NCBI GenBank assembly: GCA_945865815.1
Contig: CAMBFR010000008.1
Location: forward strand, 1 to 64,000
Reading direction: 5' to 3'
DNA from: Candidatus Sulfopaludibacter sp. SbA3
GTDB taxonomy: Bacteria > Acidobacteriota > Terriglobia > 20CM-2-55-15
DNA length: 64,000 bases
In this document: one piece after another, positions 55,280-64,000 of the stretch
Position numbering within the stretch: the first letter of the stretch is position 1
Layout: each line of letters opens with the position of its first letter
The notes under the pieces: generated by a model
Database searches by the model: none
Seen by the model: the letters and a program-made list of their open reading frames with translations, nothing else
Told to the model about the DNA's origin: nothing
Program-made: the position numbers and the translations under genes

Positions 55280-55690
55280 ATGAAGGATCTGAGGATGAAA
55301 AAAACGGCGCTGGTGGCCATGGTTGTGCTCATCTGTTCCGTCCCGATGCTCGCCCATCACGGCACGAACATTTCTTATGATTCATCGAAACCCATAACCC
55401 TGAAAGCCGTCATGACGGATTTCCGCTATACCAACCCGCATCCGCAGATGTTTTTCGACGTGACCGACGAAACCGGAAAGGTTACAAAGTGGGCTGCCGA
55501 AGTGGCGCCGACTCCGTTCACCCTTCAACAGAACGGGTGGAACAAGTCGCGCTCCGTCGAAGCCCTGAAACCGGGTACGAAGGTGACGCTGACGCTGGGC
55601 CCCTCGCGGGCTGGATCGCCCGTTGGTCTTCTGATCAAGGCTGTCAATGAGAACGGCGAGGAAATTCTGTCCGGCAGAAACATCGAATAG
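55280..55690 (+). CDS. DUF6152-type secreted protein
   Basis: This 136-residue protein has a signal peptide ending in MLAHH, typical of DUF6152 proteins, then TLKAVMTDFRYTNPHPQMFF and a small beta-rich domain. Function is unknown. ATG 55280 is preceded by GGAGG at good spacing; ATG 55295 is an alternative. It is followed by the next secreted-protein gene 8 nt downstream. Confidence 0.82.
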   Translation: MKDLRMKKTALVAMVVLICSVPMLAHHGTNISYDSSKPITLKAVMTDFRYTNPHPQMFFDVTDETGKVTKWAAEVAPTPFTLQQNGWNKSRSVEALKPGTKVTLTLGPSRAGSPVGLLIKAVNENGEEILSGRNIE

Positions 55691-55698
55691 GAGTTTCA

Positions 55699-56517
55699 AT
55701 GCGACGAGCCTTCAACAAGTCGGTCCTTCTTGCGGGTCTGCTTCTGGTGTTCGTATCGTTGACTTTCGCGCAGGGAAAGGTGACGAACTGGGGCGGTCAG
55801 GCCGAAGGACCTGACGCAAAGTTACCCGCGCTCAATCCCAACGACAAGTTCGATCCGCATGATTTCTCCGGCGTGTGGAGACCTCAACGGGATCGAATGA
55901 TGACCGACTGGGAATATGTTCCAAAGAGAACTGAGGCAGGCGAAAAGCTCTTCCAGAGCAGAGTCACCGGCCGGCCCGGCCCCCAGAAGGAAGCCGTCGA
56001 GCCCGCGAAGGGCAACGATCCCATCATGACGTGCAATCCGAAGGGAATTCCGCGCCTCCTGTTTTACACCGGCGGCCAGGCCGAGTTTCATCACGTGGCG
56101 GGCCGGATTCTCATGGAGTTTCAAAGCCAGGGTTCCACTCGCCACCTGTGGATGGATGGGCGGGAACTTCCGAAGCAGCCCGATGGCCGGTGGATGGGAT
56201 ACTCGGTCGCGCGATGGGACGGCGACACGCTCGTGGTGGACACGACCGGTTTTGACGACCGCGCGTGGCTCGACCAGTGGGGGAACGTCTACAGCGCCAA
56301 TATGAAATTTCAGGAACGGTATCGCCGCTCGGACAGGGATACGATCGAAGCGGTTTACCGCATCGAGGACCCGGCGATGTACGTGAAACCCTGGGTGAGC
56401 ACGACAAAACAATGGAGGCGGCAGGCGGGCGAGCTTCGTGAAGAATTGTGCGCTCCAATGGACGAGATCTTCTTCAATGAATCCGTGCGCGATCCCGCGG
56501 CGGGCATCTTTAAATAG
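55699..56517 (+). CDS. Secreted protein of unknown function, Acidobacteria-type
   Basis: This 272-residue protein has a signal peptide (cleavage near TFAQG) and a mature domain starting DFSGVWRP. The segments GRWMGYSVARWDGDTLVVDT and ELREELCAPMDE recall a large unnamed secreted family common in Acidobacteria, often beside DUF6152 genes. The reaction is unknown. It is probably in one operon with its neighbours. Confidence 0.78.
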   Translation: MRRAFNKSVLLAGLLLVFVSLTFAQGKVTNWGGQAEGPDAKLPALNPNDKFDPHDFSGVWRPQRDRMMTDWEYVPKRTEAGEKLFQSRVTGRPGPQKEAVEPAKGNDPIMTCNPKGIPRLLFYTGGQAEFHHVAGRILMEFQSQGSTRHLWMDGRELPKQPDGRWMGYSVARWDGDTLVVDTTGFDDRAWLDQWGNVYSANMKFQERYRRSDRDTIEAVYRIEDPAMYVKPWVSTTKQWRRQAGELREELCAPMDEIFFNESVRDPAAGIFK

Positions 56518-56540
56518 AGCGAACAAGGTCAGGAGAAACC

Positions 56541-57383
56541 ATGGGAACGCGAGCAAGATTTACACTGCTGTTCACGGCGCTCTTTTTGATCGGCTCAGCC
56601 GCTGATGCGATGGCAGCCATGGCCCAGGAAAGGGGTGCCGGCCAGCGGGGCCAGCGTGGTCAGGGCGGCGGCCGCGGGCAGCAGGCTCCGCCAGCGCCGG
56701 CGCATCATCCGGAAGCCCGGTTTGACGTCGAAACCACGACTGCCGGCCCGGTCAAGATCACACCATTGACGCACGCAAGTCTGCGCCTGGAATTTGCCGG
56801 AAAGATCATCGATATCGACCCGACCGGCGACTATTCATGGATGCCGAAATCGGACCTCATTCTCATTACCGATATTCATGGCGATCATCTGCAGCCCGCC
56901 AGCGTCAATGCGCTCAAAAAGCAGGGGACGGTGATCATCGCGGCGCCCGAAGTTGTAACGTCAGTTACTGAAGCCAAACCGATGGCCAATGGCGCAACGG
57001 AGAACCTGAATGCCGGTGGCACGCAGATTCGCGTCGAGGCTGTTCCCAGTTATAACCTGACCCGCGGTCCCGCGGCCGGCCAGCTTTACCACACCAAAGG
57101 CCGTGGCAATGGCTACATCGTGACGCTCGGAGGTAAAAGGATTTATATGGCCGGCGACACCGAATGTGTCCCTGAGGTCAAGGCGCTGCGGAACATCGAT
57201 GTGGCCTTCCTGCCGATGAACCTGCCGTTCACACAGACGCCGGAAGAAGCGGCCGAGTGCGTCAAGGCATTCCGTCCCAAGGTTGTGTATCCGTATCACT
57301 ATCGTGGTCAGGATACGAAGGTTTTCGAGAACGCTCTTCGGGGAGAAAACGGAGTCGAAGTCCGTTTGCGGGACTGGTACTAA
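56541..57383 (+). CDS. Exported UlaG-type metallo-beta-lactamase-fold protein
   Basis: This 280-residue protein has a signal peptide, then a Gly/Gln/Arg-rich low-complexity linker (about residues 33-55), and a metal-dependent hydrolase-like domain. HASLRLEFAGKIIDIDP and ITDIHGDHL carry the first ligands, and YMAGDTE and YPYHY supply the others. It resembles the UlaG/Lactamase_B_3 group. The substrate is unknown. It completes the secreted-protein run before the TonB receptor. Confidence 0.82.
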   Translation: MGTRARFTLLFTALFLIGSAADAMAAMAQERGAGQRGQRGQGGGRGQQAPPAPAHHPEARFDVETTTAGPVKITPLTHASLRLEFAGKIIDIDPTGDYSWMPKSDLILITDIHGDHLQPASVNALKKQGTVIIAAPEVVTSVTEAKPMANGATENLNAGGTQIRVEAVPSYNLTRGPAAGQLYHTKGRGNGYIVTLGGKRIYMAGDTECVPEVKALRNIDVAFLPMNLPFTQTPEEAAECVKAFRPKVVYPYHYRGQDTKVFENALRGENGVEVRLRDWY

Positions 57384-57460
57384 AAATACATGCTCTGTAC
57401 CCGGAAGGAGAGGTCCGGCCGACTGAAGAAATTCGTAGCGATCTCTTAAAAGAGGTTCCC

Positions 57461-57514
57461 ATGGCGAGAAGTTTGGTGTTTGTTTATGGGGCGATCTGCT
57501 ATCTGATTTTTTAA
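57461..57514 (+). pseudogene. 17-residue fragment, possible NnrU-like start
   Basis: ATG 57461 opens MARSLVFVYGAICYLIF, which ends at a TAA. This resembles the start of a membrane protein of the NnrU type, from memory. The rest of the gene is not present. It could be a chance frame or a leader peptide for the receptor gene. Confidence 0.25.
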
Positions 57515-57562
57515 GTTCCAGTCGCCATTTGATAAAGGGGGCGAACTGGGAGGAGGAAACCA

Positions 57563-60500
57563 ATGTCTGTAGGAAACATTTCTCGTATTGCTGCGGCAGG
57601 ATTGTTGCTTTTGATTTCATTACCTCTGGAGAGTTCCGCGCAGGTGAGCGCAAGCATCGGCGGGACCGTCGCGGACTCCACGGGCGCGCTGATTCCGGGC
57701 GTGGAGGTGGCGGCGGCAAACGTCAACACGGGAATCTCCACGACGCAGCTGACCAATGAAGCCGGAGCCTACCAGATTCCCAGCCTTCAGCCTGGAACAT
57801 ATCGCTTGACGGCGTCGCTGCCGGGATTTCAGACGGCCACGCGCGAGAACATCCAGTTGAGCCAGGGCCAGCAGGTGCGGTTCAACTTCACGTTGCAAGT
57901 CGGTACGATCGCTACAGCGGTGGAGGTTCTTGCCGACTCGGCGACCGCTCTGGCGACGACGACGGCGTCGATCGGCGACGTGCTTCCCGACATTGAAGTG
58001 CGCAGCCTTCCGCTGGCATCCCGCAACGTGATCGACCTTGCGTTCGTTGTGGCCGGTACGGTCGGCGAAAATTTCGGCGGCTCCCGTATGAGCCAGATCA
58101 ACACGACCCGCGACGGCTTGCCCACGGGCGACGGCCGGTACCTGGACTGGAACGGAGCGTATTCGGGGACGTTCACCAGCCCGGACCTCGTGGAAGAAGT
58201 GCAGGTGAATGTCACAAGCGTGGACGCGGCCGTCGGGCGGGGCTCCGGGCAGGTGCGGCTGCAGACCCGTTCGGGCACCAACGAGTTCCACGGGGCACTC
58301 TTCCACTCCAACCAGAATTCGCGACTGGCCGCCAACAACTGGTTTCAGAATCTGGTTGGAACCCCCAAAGACTTCCGTAACCGGAATCAGTTCGGCGGCC
58401 GTGTCGGCGGACCGATCATCCGGAACAAGGCATTTTTCTTCTTCCTGTTTGACGGACAGCGCTACCTCGCGAAGCAGGAGGCTATCGGGCTCGTGCTGAC
58501 GCCCGAAGCGCGGCAGGGCGTCTTCCGGTTCTTAACGGAGGGCGCGCCGGGCAGGGCGGGTGGGACAAGCCGCCGCAATGGGAGTGCGTTTGCGACGACG
58601 CCGTCGGTCGGTCTGCAAGGTAACGTGCTCAGCACGGATCCCCGGACCGGCGCCCCGTTGTTTTTGAATTCGTTCAACGTGTTCAGTGACGTGAGAGATC
58701 CGTTTCGCACCCGGATTGACCCAGTCTGGGTAGGGCCGCAGTATCTGCGCCGGATGCCGGCGCCGAACGACTGGACTATCGGCGATGGCCTGAACACGGC
58801 CGGCATCCGCTGGCAGCGGCGCATAGCCGGGGAGGACGGCGCCACGGGAGACACGCAGACGGCGAACCGCAACCATTCAACCTTCCGGATCGACTATCAG
58901 TTCAACAGCAGCAACAAAGCGTCGTACTCGCTGACGCGGGAAAACAACTGGGGCGTCACGGGACAGACCGGCCTGCCGGATTATCCCGGCGGGTACTTCG
59001 GCGAGATCCGCCGCGACCCGACCTTTTCCACGGCATCGTGGACCTCCACGATTTCACCGACTATTGTGAATGAATTCCGCTGGGGCCGGAAAGTGGATAC
59101 CTGGGAGGGTATGCAACCGACGGACCTGAACTGCTGTCAGGGCGGCGTCTTTGACGCCAGCAAACTTACCGCACTCGCCAAGGAAGCGTTCGAGGCGTTT
59201 CCTCAAATCGCAGGACAGCGGTTCGCGATTCTTCAGGGTATGGTGGGTCCGGGCAATACGGGGACAGGAGTTACTCCCGGACTGGGGGACTTCGCGCGGG
59301 TGAGGCAAAACCCGCGGTTCAACTCGAGCCCGCTGATGCAATTTGCCGACACGCTGAGCTGGACTCGGGGCAGCCATTCGCTCCAGGCCGGCTTCGAGGC
59401 GACATACTCCAGCAGCGGACAATACGACGCCATAAACAGCCGGCCCCAGGCAAATCTGGGCATCGGAACCGTGCCCATTCCGGGTATCACCTCCACAAAT
59501 TTTCCGGGTCTGAACTCGTTCGATATCACCACGGCGCAGGAACTGCTGGCCAACCTCGCCGGCTCGATTGACACCCTTTCGCAGGACTTTTTTCTCCTGA
59601 CGCCGGAACAGAAGGACTTTCTGGGATTCCAGGACGGCGCCGTTCTGAAGACCAGAAACTATCATCAGAACGACTATGCCGGTTTCTTTAAGGACAGTTG
59701 GAAGGTGACGTCCAACCTTACCTTGAACATGGGCGTGCGTTACGACATTTACGGCACACCCTATGACGATACGGGCATGGGTGTGAAGCCTATCGGCGGT
59801 CAATCCGCCCTGTTCGGCATTTCCGGAAAGGATTTCAGCGCGCGGTTTCGCCCCGGCGCCAGCGGCGGGTCGCCTACGATTATTGGGTTTGCGGGAAAGA
59901 ATTCTCCGAATCCCGATACGCTGATCTATAACAACGACTTCAACAACTTTGCCCCCTCGTTCGGCTTCAGTTGGAACGTTCCGTGGTTGGCCCGGTCGAC
60001 GGTCGTGCGCGGCGGCTACGGCGTCAACTATACGGGGGCGCCCACATTCCTGCAGTACTCCAGTATTATCGGCGGCGCGCCGGGATCGTCACTGTCGATC
60101 ACGCAGGCGCCCGGTGTGCTGACACCGTCGCAGTACCTGGACATTGGATCGGCCTTGACGGTCTTTCCATTGCCGAAGGGCGGCCTCCGGCCGCTGCAGC
60201 CGGTCCCGGTCACGAACCGCGTCACGGGATTGCAAGGATTCGCCGACGACCGTGTGGTGCCGTACGTTCAGAACTGGAGCCTGTCGGTCCAGCACGAACT
60301 GGTAAAGAACCTGACAGTGGAGGCCCGCTATGTCGGCAGCAAAGGGACCAAGCTCCGGTCCGCCAAAGAACTCAACACGATCAATATCTTCGAGAACGGC
60401 ATCCTCGATGCGTTCAACATCACGCGCGCCGGAGGCAGTGCGCCCTTGTTCGACACGATGCTCAGGGGCATCCGGATCGGAACGATCACTGTCGGACAAA

Positions 60501-61555
60501 ACGGCAGCGGCTCGGAAGCGCTGCGGCAATTCGCGACGACCAATCAATGGATCGCCAACGGGGAAGCCGCGTCTCTGGCGAACTTTCTGAACAGCTCGTC
60601 TACGGGTACGGGCGAAGCCGGCGGCTTGTTGCGCCGGAACGGACTCCCGGAGAACTTCATCGTCGTCAACCCGCAGTTCGGCTCGCTGCAGCTTCATGGG
60701 AACGACGACAGCTCGACCTATCATTCCCTGCAGACCTCGTTAAGAAAACGTCTATCCAACGGCCTCAGCGCGGAGTTCAACCATACCTGGTCGAGAACCC
60801 TGGGCAATTCCGCTGCCGGCAACGCCAATACGGGCGACACGACCATTAGCGAACGCGATCCACGGAACCGGCAGTTGCAGAAGGGCCTGCTGATTTTCCA
60901 CCGCACGCATACCTTCAAATCGCACGGCACGTGGGCGCTACCGTTCGGTCCCAACAGGGCGCTGCTGGGCGGCGCTCCGGGCTGGGTTCAGCGGATTGTT
61001 GGGGGTTGGGACGTTTCAGGAATCTTCTCCTGGAACTCCGGCCAGCCGCTGAGTATCACCTCGACACGGCGGACCCTGGACAGCCGCGGCAACATCAATA
61101 CTCCGGATCTGATCGGCGTGTTACCGGACAGTCTCGGAAAGGTGCGGCGGGAGGTTGGGTTCGTCGAATTCTTCGAAGGTCTGTCCGTTCGGAGGGCGCC
61201 GGCGCCGAACTTTGGCGGAAATACGGCGGTGGCCGGCCGCTTCAGCAACAACGTCGCCGTCGACAGCGCGGGAAATATCGTTCTTCAGAATCCGCAGCCG
61301 GGCACGGCCGGAAACCTCGGATTGACGCAGTCCGGCGTTGAAGGGCCAGCCCGCCTCGGCTTCGATATGGCGCTGCAAAAGCAGACGCGGCTTACCGAGG
61401 GAACGACGTTCACAATCCGTGCGGACGCGGTCAATGTGCTGAACAGGCCGATATGGGACAACCCGAACGTCGACCTCAATTCCTCGAGTTTCGGCCGCAT
61501 CACCGGCGCCCAAGGGGCACGGACCATAACGATCAACGCCCGGATCGATTTTTGA
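57563..61555 (+). CDS. TonB-dependent receptor, Oar-like, with carboxypeptidase-like N-domain
   Basis: This 1330-residue outer-membrane protein has a signal peptide (about 1-27), a carboxypeptidase-regulatory-like domain (about 30-115; SIGGTVADSTGALIPGVEV), a plug region (about 120-240; QVNVTSVDAAVGRGSGQVRL) and a long beta-barrel ending in aromatic Phe. Such Oar-like receptors are abundant in Acidobacteria and import large organic molecules or act in adhesion. The substrate is unknown. A GGGAGGAGG ribosome-binding site precedes ATG 57563. No TonB or ExbBD is in the window. Confidence 0.93.
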   Translation: MSVGNISRIAAAGLLLLISLPLESSAQVSASIGGTVADSTGALIPGVEVAAANVNTGISTTQLTNEAGAYQIPSLQPGTYRLTASLPGFQTATRENIQLSQGQQVRFNFTLQVGTIATAVEVLADSATALATTTASIGDVLPDIEVRSLPLASRNVIDLAFVVAGTVGENFGGSRMSQINTTRDGLPTGDGRYLDWNGAYSGTFTSPDLVEEVQVNVTSVDAAVGRGSGQVRLQTRSGTNEFHGALFHSNQNSRLAANNWFQNLVGTPKDFRNRNQFGGRVGGPIIRNKAFFFFLFDGQRYLAKQEAIGLVLTPEARQGVFRFLTEGAPGRAGGTSRRNGSAFATTPSVGLQGNVLSTDPRTGAPLFLNSFNVFSDVRDPFRTRIDPVWVGPQYLRRMPAPNDWTIGDGLNTAGIRWQRRIAGEDGATGDTQTANRNHSTFRIDYQFNSSNKASYSLTRENNWGVTGQTGLPDYPGGYFGEIRRDPTFSTASWTSTISPTIVNEFRWGRKVDTWEGMQPTDLNCCQGGVFDASKLTALAKEAFEAFPQIAGQRFAILQGMVGPGNTGTGVTPGLGDFARVRQNPRFNSSPLMQFADTLSWTRGSHSLQAGFEATYSSSGQYDAINSRPQANLGIGTVPIPGITSTNFPGLNSFDITTAQELLANLAGSIDTLSQDFFLLTPEQKDFLGFQDGAVLKTRNYHQNDYAGFFKDSWKVTSNLTLNMGVRYDIYGTPYDDTGMGVKPIGGQSALFGISGKDFSARFRPGASGGSPTIIGFAGKNSPNPDTLIYNNDFNNFAPSFGFSWNVPWLARSTVVRGGYGVNYTGAPTFLQYSSIIGGAPGSSLSITQAPGVLTPSQYLDIGSALTVFPLPKGGLRPLQPVPVTNRVTGLQGFADDRVVPYVQNWSLSVQHELVKNLTVEARYVGSKGTKLRSAKELNTINIFENGILDAFNITRAGGSAPLFDTMLRGIRIGTITVGQNGSGSEALRQFATTNQWIANGEAASLANFLNSSSTGTGEAGGLLRRNGLPENFIVVNPQFGSLQLHGNDDSSTYHSLQTSLRKRLSNGLSAEFNHTWSRTLGNSAAGNANTGDTTISERDPRNRQLQKGLLIFHRTHTFKSHGTWALPFGPNRALLGGAPGWVQRIVGGWDVSGIFSWNSGQPLSITSTRRTLDSRGNINTPDLIGVLPDSLGKVRREVGFVEFFEGLSVRRAPAPNFGGNTAVAGRFSNNVAVDSAGNIVLQNPQPGTAGNLGLTQSGVEGPARLGFDMALQKQTRLTEGTTFTIRADAVNVLNRPIWDNPNVDLNSSSFGRITGAQGARTITINARIDF

Positions 61556-61645
61556 CTCTGACGATTCCGGACGGGTGAAAGCCTCACCCGCCCTTCGGGC
61601 AGTGAAAATTTGGGGACATGCGGTGCACGGTTGTTCCGGACGGGT

Positions 61646-62545
61646 TTACCGCTTCGCAACGTGAGGATGGTCAAACTCCGATGGCCTGACTGTGTTCCGA
61701 ACCCGGCGCAGCAGGTTCCAGATCCACGTTTCTCTTATTGAGTGGTGAGGCAACACGAGCGGCTCCAGGTCCGGGATCCACGCTGCGGGCAGGGAACTCT
61801 TGTATTGATTCAACAAGTGCTCGGCCCAGGATCGGCGGCCGGCCATGCTCGCGATGACGATCTGCTTCGCCTGTGCCAGGGGGGCGGACACCAGGGCCGT
61901 CTTTCGCATGAACAGGCAGTCCGCCCATGCCAGCCGCCCGTCCTTGTGCTGCCGAGAGTGCGCTGTTCGGGGCTTCCAGTATTCGGACTGAAGAGCAATC
62001 AATTCGAAGCCGCGCTCGCTCAGATACGATGCGGCTTCGTGAAACGGCGGTTCTCCGATATAGAACGGTTCAAATCGTAACTCGCACTGGATCGCGAGAA
62101 CCTGGGGGAGCATTGCTTCGCAGCTTTGGATGACTTCGAAGTCGAGGCCCTCGAGATCCGTCTTCAGGAAGTCGATGGATTGGATGCCGAGATCACTCAG
62201 CAGGTCCGGAAGGCGCTTGCACTCGACTGCAGATGCGGAAACGATTTCAAAATAGCGCTCGAGCCCGTATCGCTCGATCAATTCGCGGCGCGGCTCGAGC
62301 AGCGACGAGCAAAGGCCGTAGGCGCGCTGAATAAACGTCCGAGTGCCTTCAGTCCCCGCCACCGCGCTTTGAAGGCTGTGTTTTGCCGCGTACGCGCCCC
62401 GGCTTCGCGAGGCTTTGCCCGCATCGATCTCAACCAGCGTTGTTGCGGCGCGGATCGCCGGTGGCAGCGCATAGTCCCGATCGCCGGCTGACCCGAGATT
62501 GACGACGACAAAATGTCCGCGAAGCGAGTCCGCAAGCGTTGTCAT
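61646..62545 (-). CDS. FkbM-type methyltransferase
   Basis: This 299-residue protein has VVNLGSAGDRDYALPP at the N-terminus and IDFLKTDLEGLDFEVIQS, the FkbM-domain signature. These SAM enzymes methylate sugars or polyketide-type hydroxyls. Its start overlaps the following dehydrogenase stop by 4 nt, so the two are one operon. The target is unknown. Confidence 0.85.
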   Translation of the reverse strand: MTTLADSLRGHFVVVNLGSAGDRDYALPPAIRAATTLVEIDAGKASRSRGAYAAKHSLQSAVAGTEGTRTFIQRAYGLCSSLLEPRRELIERYGLERYFEIVSASAVECKRLPDLLSDLGIQSIDFLKTDLEGLDFEVIQSCEAMLPQVLAIQCELRFEPFYIGEPPFHEAASYLSERGFELIALQSEYWKPRTAHSRQHKDGRLAWADCLFMRKTALVSAPLAQAKQIVIASMAGRRSWAEHLLNQYKSSLPAAWIPDLEPLVLPHHSIRETWIWNLLRRVRNTVRPSEFDHPHVAKR

Positions 62546-63588
62546 CGGCCTCCATTGAAACGGATCAGGGCCCGGCCCACGTTTCCTTTTTCGAGATCCT
62601 CGAATGCCTGGTTGATGTCTTCAAACGGGTACTCGTGCGTAATCAAAGCCTCGAGTTTTAATTTCCCTGCAAGGTACAAGTCGGCGTAGTGGGGAATATC
62701 GCGATCCGGACTGGTTTCCCCGCCCCAGGTGCCCACGATCCGTCTACCCCTGATGAGGTCGAAAGGATCGATGGAAATGCGCAGGCCGCTGGCCAGATTC
62801 CCGGCAATGATGCAAAGCCCGCCGGCATCGCGAACCGATTTAAAGGCCGTTTCCATGGTTTCCTGCCGGCCTGCCGCCTCGATGGCGTAATCGACTCCCC
62901 GCCCGCCGGTGATTTGCATGATGCCGGCCAAGGGATCTTCGCGGCCGGCATGGATTGTGTGGGTCGCGCCGAGCGTTCTCGCCTGGTCGAGTTTGTGGTC
63001 GATGACATCGATGCCGATGATTGGATTGGCGCCGCCGATTCCGGCGCCCAGCACGGCGCTCAGCCCTATTCCTCCCAATCCGAAAATCGCGATGCTTTCC
63101 AACGGTTGAATCCGCGCCGCGTTCAATACGGCGCCGGCGCCGGTGGGAATCGCGCATCCGAGCAGAGCGGCCTCCCGAAGCGGCATGCCGCCGGGAATGA
63201 GAGTGAGCCGGTTTTCCGATACGATCGTCTGCTTCATGAACGTGCTGATCGCGCCCGAATTGATGACGCCGCCGCCGCTGTCGTAGGCGTTGGAGGGAAC
63301 GTCGATCCCCGTCCCCTTGATCCACGAAAGCACGACCGCATCTCCAGGCCTTACTTTCGTCACCTCCGGGCCGACGGCAACGACCGTCCCCGAGCCTTCA
63401 TGTCCCAGCGTGTGGGGAAGAAAACGGTCGGGGCCCCTGCGGCCGCGCATCTCATGAAGCTGGCTGTGACACACGCCGCTGTAGGCGACATCCACGAGGA
63501 TCTGGCCTCGCTGGAGCCCTCGCCCGCGCACCTCGATCAGCCGCAGGGGCTTGTTGAGCTCAAAAAGAACGGCCGCCGTTGTATTCAT
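62542..63588 (-). CDS. Zinc-dependent alcohol dehydrogenase, short structural lobe
   Basis: This 348-residue protein is a medium-chain dehydrogenase: GVCHSQLH (Cys ligand), GHEGSGTVV (His-Glu), GCAIPTGAGAVLN (Cys ligand), and the Rossmann motif GLGGIGLSA. Ordinary members have a four-Cys structural zinc lobe near residues 95-115; here that segment reads SWIKGTGIDVPSNAY and lacks the Cys. It oxidises an alcohol or reduces an aldehyde with NAD(P). Coupled to the FkbM gene downstream and the methyltransferase upstream. Confidence 0.88.
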   Translation of the reverse strand: MNTTAAVLFELNKPLRLIEVRGRGLQRGQILVDVAYSGVCHSQLHEMRGRRGPDRFLPHTLGHEGSGTVVAVGPEVTKVRPGDAVVLSWIKGTGIDVPSNAYDSGGGVINSGAISTFMKQTIVSENRLTLIPGGMPLREAALLGCAIPTGAGAVLNAARIQPLESIAIFGLGGIGLSAVLGAGIGGANPIIGIDVIDHKLDQARTLGATHTIHAGREDPLAGIMQITGGRGVDYAIEAAGRQETMETAFKSVRDAGGLCIIAGNLASGLRISIDPFDLIRGRRIVGTWGGETSPDRDIPHYADLYLAGKLKLEALITHEYPFEDINQAFEDLEKGNVGRALIRFNGGR

Positions 63589-63600
63589 TTGCGTGAGATA

Positions 63601-64000
63601 TTACGCCGATTCCGCGATGAACCAGTAGTAGTCGCCGGTGTAGCCCGCTTCCGCGAACACCTTTTTCCAGTCCTCGATGTGCATGTAAGTCAGCGCGGTC
63701 AGGTTCCACTTCAACATTCGCTCGCGCCCGGCTTCGTTTCTCCATGCGTCCATGGTGACGAAAGCGCTTCGCCGCGAAACGCGTTGGACTTCGCGTAACG
63801 CCCGCTTGCAGTCCTCGAGGGCGAGATTGTGGATCGTGTTAATCGAAATGACGAGATCGAACGATTGGTCCGCATAGGGGAGCGCCGTGGCGTTTCCCAC
63901 CTGTATGAACTCCCGCATGTCCTCGATTGCGTGATCGCGGGCGTATTCGGAAATGTCGAGGCCCGCAATGGTCATGCCGGGCATGAGCAACTTGAAGTCG
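63601..64000 (-). CDS. SAM-dependent methyltransferase, cut at window edge
   Basis: The C-terminal part (133 codons visible) of a class I methyltransferase is present: GLDISEYARDHA, then GNATALPYADQSFDLVISIN, the acidic and motif-IV region, and a C-terminal YYWFIAE. The start lies beyond the window. It probably belongs to one operon with the dehydrogenase and FkbM genes, starting 12 nt upstream of the dehydrogenase. Confidence 0.8.
   Translation of the reverse strand, partial: DFKLLMPGMTIAGLDISEYARDHAIEDMREFIQVGNATALPYADQSFDLVISINTIHNLALEDCKRALREVQRVSRRSAFVTMDAWRNEAGRERMLKWNLTALTYMHIEDWKKVFAEAGYTGDYYWFIAESA

Noticed and set aside
61572-61590. 7-bp hairpin after the TonB receptor as a terminator
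   Set aside because: There is no T-run and the stem is short.

Overview
The window is about 59-60% GC by eye, densely coding, and most likely from an Acidobacteriota chromosome. The main support is a 1330-residue TonB-dependent receptor with an N-terminal carboxypeptidase-like regulatory domain beside small secreted DUF6152-type proteins, a second small secreted family typical of that phylum, two complex I gene sets and an NtrYX/PilCSR block. No rRNA, tRNA or CRISPR array was recognised. This placement is an inference from gene content only.

Layout. 193-14277 (+) is one long run: a small membrane protein, molybdenum cofactor genes (moeA, moaC, mog), then an 11-subunit complex I set nuoA-B-[midA]-C-D-H-I-J-K-L-M-N with no nuoE, F or G. 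A MidA/NDUFAF7-type methyltransferase sits between nuoB and nuoC. 14300-17848 holds a di-haem peroxidase-like lipoprotein, a small lipoprotein on the other strand, and the Fo part of ATP synthase (atpZ-like, atpI-like, atpB, atpE). 17866-18638 has a large perfect palindrome and a brnTA toxin-antitoxin pair whose toxin carries an internal stop. 18739-26335 (-) is a second, partial complex I operon: nuoA-E-H-J-K-L-M-N. 26432-29464 has a ThiS-ThiG fusion, two small secreted proteins, a DUF983-type membrane protein and yajQ. 29634-37281 has the ntrY-ntrX two-component pair, divergent from pilC-pilS-pilR. 37294-46650 is mixed: DinB-like, CusF-like, metallo-beta-lactamase-fold, GNAT, vapBC, an FMN-type glutamate synthase-like enzyme, a frameshifted metallo-beta-lactamase gene, a glycosyltransferase and a PepSY membrane protein.

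46657-53396 is accessory DNA. An intact IS1182-type insertion sequence sits exactly in the loop of a palindromic repeat that occurs several more times in the window. Next come a zinc-ribbon protein, an HNH protein, a 38-residue basic protein, and a restriction-modification unit (C5 cytosine methyltransferase, NotI-family endonuclease, Vsr), ending at a decayed tyrosine-recombinase fragment. 53411-64000 holds a membrane protein, a VOC protein, an AraC regulator, a secreted-protein run leading to the TonB receptor, then FkbM methyltransferase, alcohol dehydrogenase and a methyltransferase cut by the window edge.

Together the left 26 kb is a respiratory block: two non-identical proton-pumping complex I gene sets flank the ATP synthase membrane sector, with a candidate complex I assembly methyltransferase inside. 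The right side is a mobile/defence island followed by an outer-membrane uptake locus.
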